Shown: positions 59,767 to 64,000 of the stretch, piece after piece
Position numbering within the stretch: position 1 is the stretch's first letter
Layout: every line of letters starts with the position of its first letter
Assembly (NCBI GenBank): GCA_963556045.3
Contig: CAUVYA020000002.1
Span: 1,302,001-1,366,000 of the forward strand
Length of the DNA stretch: 64,000 nt
Direction of reading: 5' to 3'
Source: UBA4781 sp963556045
GTDB lineage: Bacteria; Chloroflexota; Anaerolineae; Anaerolineales; Anaerolineaceae
Position numbers and translations under genes: made by a program
Notes under the pieces: generated by a model
Told to the model about the DNA's origin: nothing
The model's input: only the letters and a program-made list of their open reading frames with translations
The model's database searches: none

Positions 59767-60176
59767 ATTGATCTATTTTTGATTCCCTTGATATGTAAGT
59801 AATCTATTTTACTAGGTTGTATTTCGATATTTTTCCCTATATGCTATGAATATATTTACCATAGTGAGCGGCAGGAATTGGGTTCCTGTCACTCCACACA
59901 GGTTGCGGCTGCATGACGAGTTTACCGGTATCCCTTAACATTATCGTTCCATTCAACCGACATCATAATCTTTACTCCATTTCACTACAGTTCACCGCAA
60001 ACTGAAAAAGCAGAAGACTTTCATCTCATCTATGGATGCCTGGATAAGATGACAAGTCATGTTTGGATTTTATTTTTTCTGGGGAGCGCTTTGTATCCGA
60101 TTCTTTGATCATCAGAGCAGTTGAATGCAGAGCCTTGTGTACAAAAGACAAGAACAAACCCAATAAGGAGGATTCG
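59767..60176. other. 410-bp intergenic region
   Basis: No open frame with coding character. An imperfect hairpin around GGCAGGAATTGGGTTCCTGTC (about 59870-59890) and a short inverted repeat ATGAC-AA-GTCAT (about 60048-60059) are the only structures seen. It must hold the promoters of both divergent genes. Confidence 0.45.
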
Positions 60177-61157
60177 ATGAAAAAGAGAATATTGACGGTT
60201 TTGTTAATTACTACCAGTATCTTTTTGCTGGCAGCATGCGGGAAGGAGGAAGCACCGATGGCAGAAGTGGTGATCATCCCCACTAACACCAGCATTCCCC
60301 CCACCGAAATTCCCAAGATGCAGCCGGGAGAACCTCCCCCACAATATGAGCGCACACTTGAGGATGCAGACTCCAGCATCAAGGCATCAGAAAAAAGAGC
60401 CGTGACCGGTGACAATTATCTCAACAGCCTGTACGAACGACCCTTCACCCAGCAGGAAATGGAGTACCAGCCCGACCTGAACATCCTGACGGTTTCTATT
60501 GTGAGCGATGAGGTATTCTACTATTTCGCCATGACACTGGATGATGTGGACCCGCTGAGCGGAACCCTGACCGGCACCTACGGGATCGAATTCGACCGCA
60601 CCGAAACCGGACGCGGTGATTTGCTGGTGATGGTATCCCATCCCGCCGCCGAGTGGTCCATGGAGAACCTGACCGTCTATGTTGATGAGAACGTCACAGT
60701 GGGAGGAGTGAAACCGATCGTAGCGGAAGTGGGCTATGAAGAAAATGGTTACACCAGTACAGTCCCGCTAGAAGGGGAAACGGTGGCATGGGTGCGCCTC
60801 GCTCCTGAAGACCCGACCACCATCCAATTCGCCATCAGCCGCGTGCTGCTGAGTGACCCGGATGAATTCTTATGGGGTGGATGGGCGGATGGCGGGGTTA
60901 ACGACCCTGCCCTGTTCGATTACAATGACCACTTTGGTATGAGCGAAGCCGGCTCCCCGATCCTGGGAGAAGATTACCCGGTCAAAGCGATCTACAGCCT
61001 GGATAACACCTGCCGGCTGCCGTACGGCGTCGCTGAACTGTTCAACGTACCGGGCATGTGCCTTTCCATACCCGTACCTGAAGAGCATCAAGTGGTCTGC
61101 GTCTGCGTGCGCCGCTGCCTCACACATGTGGGCTGCTGCGAATGGAGCTGCGAATAG
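60177..61157 (+). CDS. Lipoprotein with cysteine-rich C-terminal tail, unrecognised
   Basis: 326 aa from ATG 60177 (AAGGAGGA site); the upstream 38 codons of the open frame are leader. Lipobox LLAACG, so lipid-anchored. A Pro-rich linker (TNTSIPPTEIPKMQPGEPPP) leads to a beta-rich domain (~75-300) with YRALxD-free features such as YYFAMTLDDVDPLSGTLTG, YGIEFDRTETGRGDLLVMVS and EFLWGGWADGGVNDPALFDY. The last 19 residues, CVCVRRCLTHVGCCEWSCE, have seven cysteines. The extracellular Cys cluster could bind metal or form disulfides. I do not recognise the domain. Confidence 0.8.
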   Translation: MKKRILTVLLITTSIFLLAACGKEEAPMAEVVIIPTNTSIPPTEIPKMQPGEPPPQYERTLEDADSSIKASEKRAVTGDNYLNSLYERPFTQQEMEYQPDLNILTVSIVSDEVFYYFAMTLDDVDPLSGTLTGTYGIEFDRTETGRGDLLVMVSHPAAEWSMENLTVYVDENVTVGGVKPIVAEVGYEENGYTSTVPLEGETVAWVRLAPEDPTTIQFAISRVLLSDPDEFLWGGWADGGVNDPALFDYNDHFGMSEAGSPILGEDYPVKAIYSLDNTCRLPYGVAELFNVPGMCLSIPVPEEHQVVCVCVRRCLTHVGCCEWSCE

Positions 61158-61184
61158 ACTGCTGCGACATAACTCGCTGACAAA

Positions 61185-61213
61185 AAACAGGGAAGACAAA
61201 GTCTTCCCTGTTT
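61185..61213 (+). terminator. Terminator after the Cys-tail lipoprotein gene
   Basis: 13-bp perfect stem AAACAGGGAAGAC / GTCTTCCCTGTTT with a 3-nt loop; short T-run. Confidence 0.8.
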
Positions 61214-61282
61214 GCAGGATACTGAAGCTTAAGTCCTGTGTTACTGTAATATTTTTTTTCGTAGATAAATTCTTAAAAAACA

Positions 61283-61888
61283 TCAACCACCGTGCTCGAT
61301 GGCTTGCTCCAGCATGGCGTTTAACTGCGCCTTTTTATTCTTCAGTTCTTCCGCCAGTGGGGCAAGCGGTTCGAGGGTCGTCAGGATAGTCTCGATATAT
61401 TTATCCTGCTTGTATTTTGGACGCACAATGAAATGGGAAAATGCGACCAGCTCGGCTGGAGTTGTATAACCCGGGATATTGCGCTCGATATAATCATGCC
61501 ACGTATCAAAATAGTTGGCATAGAGATTTTCGATATTGACAGGTAACTTGTTTTCCTTCTCATAATCCCGAAAGTACTTTTTATTCCATGCGGAGGTATA
61601 GATAGTCTGGTAGAACTCCAGAAATGTGCGGCGAATTTGTTTCACCTGCGCTTCCAGCTCGGCAATTCGAGATTTCAACAGGTCCATCGTTGCCATGGAA
61701 TAGTGTATTTCCTTCAATTTTGTGGATGCCTGTATCTCGCGTGCCTTGATCGGGATCAACGACCCCGCATCATCCTGTTTGAGCATCAATTCGGTGCCAC
61801 AGTGCATACAGAACATCTTCTGCATATCTCGCTGCGCCTGCAACTGCCCCCCGCAGGACGGGCAGTTCATTTCGATAAAATTGCTCAT
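61283..61888 (-). CDS. Zinc-ribbon/coiled-coil protein, tandem paralogue 1
   Basis: 201 aa. N-terminal zinc ribbon CPSCGGQLQ...FCMHCGTEL (two CxxC 16 residues apart), then a helical stretch (~45-90) with REIQASTKLKEIHYSMATMD and heptad-like AELEAQVKQIRRTF. A variable middle (~90-150) follows, then a conserved helical end (FIVRPKYKQDKYIETIL, EELKNKKAQLNAMLEQAIEH). No membrane segment. First 90 and last 50 residues are nearly the same in the two following paralogues, while the middle differs. Function unknown. AAGGAG precedes the ATG. Confidence 0.82.
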   Translation of the reverse strand: MSNFIEMNCPSCGGQLQAQRDMQKMFCMHCGTELMLKQDDAGSLIPIKAREIQASTKLKEIHYSMATMDLLKSRIAELEAQVKQIRRTFLEFYQTIYTSAWNKKYFRDYEKENKLPVNIENLYANYFDTWHDYIERNIPGYTTPAELVAFSHFIVRPKYKQDKYIETILTTLEPLAPLAEELKNKKAQLNAMLEQAIEHGG

Positions 61889-61909
61889 GGTTTTCTCCTT
61901 ATAAACGGA

Positions 61910-62497
61910 TCAATGATTTTCTATTGCCTGATCAAGCATGCGGTTTAACTGTGCTTTTTTCACCTGCAGCTCCTCTGCAATGGATGGCAGCGGTTCGAAA
62001 CTTTTCAAGATTGGGAGCAGGTACTTGTTCTTTTGATATTGCGGCCGCTGAAGAAAGCTATACAAATTCAAAAAATCTTCCATCGTGGTGTAACCACGAA
62101 TATCCCATTCTGGGTTGAACCAATTATTCCAATTAGCAGTGGCAAAATCAGCAAGACTGGGATATATCTGGTTTTCCTTTTCGTAATCCTTGAAACATCT
62201 TACGCCACGTATAGGAAGGATATTGGTCAAGAACCAATTCCGGATTCTGCTGAATTTCGTCTCCAACTCAGCGATCTGGGATCGCACCAAGTCCATGGCA
62301 GCCATGGAAAATTGTATTTCCTTCAACTTCGCGGATGCCTGAATCTCACGTGCCTGGATCGGGATCAAGGATCCTGTCTCATCGTATTTGAGCATCAGTT
62401 CGGTGCCGCAATGCATGCAGAACATCTTCTGCATATCTCGCTGCGCCTGTAGTTGCCCGCCGCAGGACGGGCAGTTCATTTGAATGAGATCAACCAT
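61910..62497 (-). CDS. Zinc-ribbon/coiled-coil protein, tandem paralogue 2
   Basis: 195 aa from ATG 62497 (AGAGGG site). Same plan as its neighbours: ribbon with CPSC and CMHC, helix REIQASAKLKEIQFSMAAMD, variable centre (YPSLADFATANWNNWFNPEW), C-terminal helix ELQVKKAQLNRMLDQAIENH. It is the most divergent of the three in the centre and in the LQRPQYQKNKYLLPILKSFE segment. Paralogue 1 follows 21 bp downstream, probably in the same transcript. Its upstream 70 bp repeats in front of paralogue 3. Confidence 0.82.
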   Translation of the reverse strand: MVDLIQMNCPSCGGQLQAQRDMQKMFCMHCGTELMLKYDETGSLIPIQAREIQASAKLKEIQFSMAAMDLVRSQIAELETKFSRIRNWFLTNILPIRGVRCFKDYEKENQIYPSLADFATANWNNWFNPEWDIRGYTTMEDFLNLYSFLQRPQYQKNKYLLPILKSFEPLPSIAEELQVKKAQLNRMLDQAIENH

Positions 62498-62506
62498 GTG
62501 CCCTCT

Positions 62507-62580
62507 GTTTATTACCAATGAATAGGGTATTGTTAAATCCCCTTAATTGTAGTCCTGCATTGAACGAAATTGAAGAGTGT
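62507..62580 (-). repeat. Duplicated promoter segment, copy 1
   Basis: About 75 bp shared with 63475-63549: GTTTATT, ATGAATA, the 19-mer TTAATTGTAGTCCTGCATT and TTGAAGAGT. On the minus strand it contains TACAAT (62546-62551), a plausible -10. It shows that the tandem duplication carried the promoter along. Confidence 0.8.
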
Positions 62581-62853
62581 CTTTTTTGGGATATAGATTT
62601 CTCTCATTTTAGTCCTGTGTGTATTCTATCTCTGGCATAGATCGGATAAATTCTCTCAATCATTAATTCCTTTACAGAAAGCAGGCGAAGGGAGATCGCA
62701 ACATACATTAACCTGAAAAATGCCCACAATCCTATGGGGATTTCTTTTTCGTATAAAGTTTGTCACGAATTTTTTAGGTAAATCGATCAGAGAACATGCA
62801 GACTACTACCTGCGATGCGGCAGCGATCCGCCTATATTCCTTTAACACCATGC
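62581..62853. other. Spacer between paralogues 2 and 3
   Basis: 273 bp without a coding signal. A TTTTTGGGATATAG-type AT-rich stretch and a CCTATGGGGATTTC segment, but no hairpin or repeat that I can defend. Confidence 0.4.
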
Positions 62854-63465
62854 TCAATCATCATGCTCAATAGTCTGCTTCAGCATGATATTCAACTGCT
62901 CTTTCTTATTCTTCAATTCTTGAGCCAGCGGGGGAAGCGGTTCGAGAATTTTCAGAATGGTCGCCATATATTTATCCTGCTTGTATTTTGGACGCACGAT
63001 GAAGTGGGAGAATGCGATCATCTCATCCGGGGTTGAATAGCCCGTGATATTGTTATTCTGGATATAACTCCTCCAAATATCACCATATTTACCTAAGAGA
63101 ACATTTAAACTAAAAGGTACATTATTTTCCTTCTCATAATCGCGGTGAGATTTAATAAACTTCATTGAACTGCGATAGGCAAACGGGAGGTAATCAAGGA
63201 ATGCATAACGGATTTGTTTCACCTGCTCTTCTATTTCGGTAATCTGAGATCTCAACAGGTCCATCGTTGCCATGGAATAGTGTATTTCCTTCAATTTCGC
63301 CGATGCCTGTATCTCGCGCGCCTTGATCGGGATCAACGACCCCGCATCATTCTGCCTGAACATCAGTTCGGTGCCGCAGTGCATACAAAACATCTTCTGC
63401 ATATCTCGCTGTGCTTGCAACTGTCCACCGCAAGACGGGCATTTCATTTGAATGAAATCAGCCAT
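62854..63465 (-). CDS. Zinc-ribbon/coiled-coil protein, tandem paralogue 3
   Basis: 203 aa, GGAGGG before ATG 63465. Ribbon CPSCGGQLQ and CMHCGTEL, then REIQASAKLKEIHYSMATMD, EIEEQVKQIRYAFLDYL, a variable centre (SLNVLLGKYGDIWRSYIQNN) and the conserved end FIVRPKYKQDKYMATILKIL, KNKKEQLNIMLKQTIEH. Closest to paralogue 1, so the array probably arose by more than one duplication. Function unknown. Confidence 0.82.
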   Translation of the reverse strand: MADFIQMKCPSCGGQLQAQRDMQKMFCMHCGTELMFRQNDAGSLIPIKAREIQASAKLKEIHYSMATMDLLRSQITEIEEQVKQIRYAFLDYLPFAYRSSMKFIKSHRDYEKENNVPFSLNVLLGKYGDIWRSYIQNNNITGYSTPDEMIAFSHFIVRPKYKQDKYMATILKILEPLPPLAQELKNKKEQLNIMLKQTIEHDD

Positions 63466-63474
63466 GTTCCCTCC

Positions 63475-63549
63475 GTTTATTGTCGATGAATAAGGAATTG
63501 TTGAACCCCCTTAATTGTAGTCCTGCATTTTCCTTAATTGAAGAGTATT
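63475..63549 (-). repeat. Duplicated promoter segment, copy 2
   Basis: Partner of 62507-62580; includes TTAATTGTAGTCCTGCATT unchanged. Confidence 0.8.
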
Positions 63550-63696
63550 AATAATGAACAATAGGAATATCTGCAAATTTGTATTTTCGCGTGATGCAAC
63601 TATCTTCCATTCGTTCTATCTACAGGAAAAGCAATCTAATTCACGTCTTTTCAAAGGTGAGGATCAGGAACACACATTCTAAAGTGGTATTTGTAT

Positions 63697-64000
63697 TTAA
63701 TGAAAGGAATAGATCTTTTCCCCCGCGCGAATTGCTACCGAGAGATGGTTTTCAATGGGGGTAAGCGGGCATGACCAGCGGTCGTTATAAGCACAATAGG
63801 GGTTGTATGCCATGTTGAAATCCACCAGATACATACCATCCCCCTGGTCTTCGATCTCAAGATAACGCCCTGCCGGGTAGGTTTCCTGCCCTGCCAGTGC
63901 ATCTACAAAGGGCAGGAAAAAACCATGTTCGGTTTCATAGACAGTCAAACGTGCTTTCTCCCCGTCAACCGTAAAATGGATCTCACCATAGCGCACATAA
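63697..64000 (-). CDS. DUF1684 protein, C-terminal part (5' end outside window)
   Basis: The frame is still open at base 64000, so the visible ~100 codons are the C-terminal half. DUF1684 signatures: FLPFVDALAGQETYPAGRYL, VDFNMAYNPYCAYNDRWSCP and LTPIENHLSVAIRAGEKIY. The conserved Cys and Asp/Asn of DFNxAYNPxC are present. Biochemical role of the family is not established. The GTG at 63996 is not the real start. Confidence 0.92.
   Translation of the reverse strand, partial: YVRYGEIHFTVDGEKARLTVYETEHGFFLPFVDALAGQETYPAGRYLEIEDQGDGMYLVDFNMAYNPYCAYNDRWSCPLTPIENHLSVAIRAGEKIYSFH

Noticed and set aside
1..64000. tRNA, rRNA, insertion sequences, integrases, attachment sites
   Set aside because: Looked for on both strands by eye; no tRNA-like cloverleaf with CCA-proximal stem, no rRNA stretch and no transposase or integrase frame was found. 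A covariance-model scan could still reveal a small RNA.

Overview
The window looks like a chromosomal segment of an anaerobic, saccharolytic member of Chloroflexota, most likely class Anaerolineae. The basis is an intracellular cello/manno-oligosaccharide phosphorolysis set, a giant DUF11-repeat protein ending in a sortase domain preceded by LPDTGFAP (a combination I associate with Anaerolineae), an energy-converting group 4 [NiFe]-hydrogenase, several lipoproteins and c-di-GMP enzymes. The taxon is inferred from gene content; no rRNA, tRNA, CRISPR array, insertion sequence or phage gene was seen.

Layout. 1-7.3 kb: beta-glucoside and beta-mannoside use. A GH3 beta-glucosidase (cut by the window edge) and a GH94 cellobiose phosphorylase lie on +. 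A convergent GH130 phosphorylase / cellobiose 2-epimerase operon lies on - behind a CelR-like LacI-family operator. 7.4-8.8 kb: PadR regulator plus membrane partner with a textbook, apparently leaderless, self-regulated promoter. 8.9-19.6 kb: the most unusual region. A nine-gene minus operon (three-subunit molybdenum hydroxylase, FdrA, DUF1116/YlbE, cyclase-type hydrolase, GNAT-like protein, Cys-less thiolase, DUF35 protein) faces a convergent DUF2877/YlbF gene. All three subunits of an oxamate-carbamoyltransferase-type complex are therefore present without allantoin genes. I infer an undescribed catabolic route: hydroxylate an N-heterocycle, open the ring, then recover energy as a carbamoyl or acyl phosphate.

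19.8-27.2 kb: lipoproteins (one with a cytochrome-c-like domain whose haem cysteines are both alanine), DUF2892 and thioredoxin-DUF2892 proteins, a DUF4062-STAND-TPR signalling ATPase, and two tandem nucleoside phosphorylases. 27.2-29.1 kb: DUF1576 membrane protein, a decayed nucleotidyltransferase and a 99-bp fragment of the phosphorylase gene. 29.1-36.5 kb: one giant DUF11/sortase gene interrupted by closely clustered frameshifts. 36.7-46.1 kb: a 12-gene operon for a membrane-bound [NiFe]-hydrogenase with Mrp/complex-I-like ion-pumping subunits. 46.3-47.0 kb: the second copy of the nucleotidyltransferase-DUF1576 module, here with the nucleotidyltransferase intact and DUF1576 lost.

47.1-64 kb: cold-shock protein, deoB and deoD (nucleoside salvage, which fits the phosphorylases upstream), two diguanylate-cyclase proteins, an ArsR-controlled thioredoxin/permease/zinc-ribbon metal or metalloid efflux locus, small membrane proteins, DUF3105 and DUF2785 proteins, a lipoprotein with a Cys-rich tail, a tandem triplet of zinc-ribbon/coiled-coil paralogues with duplicated promoters, and a DUF1684 gene running off the right edge.
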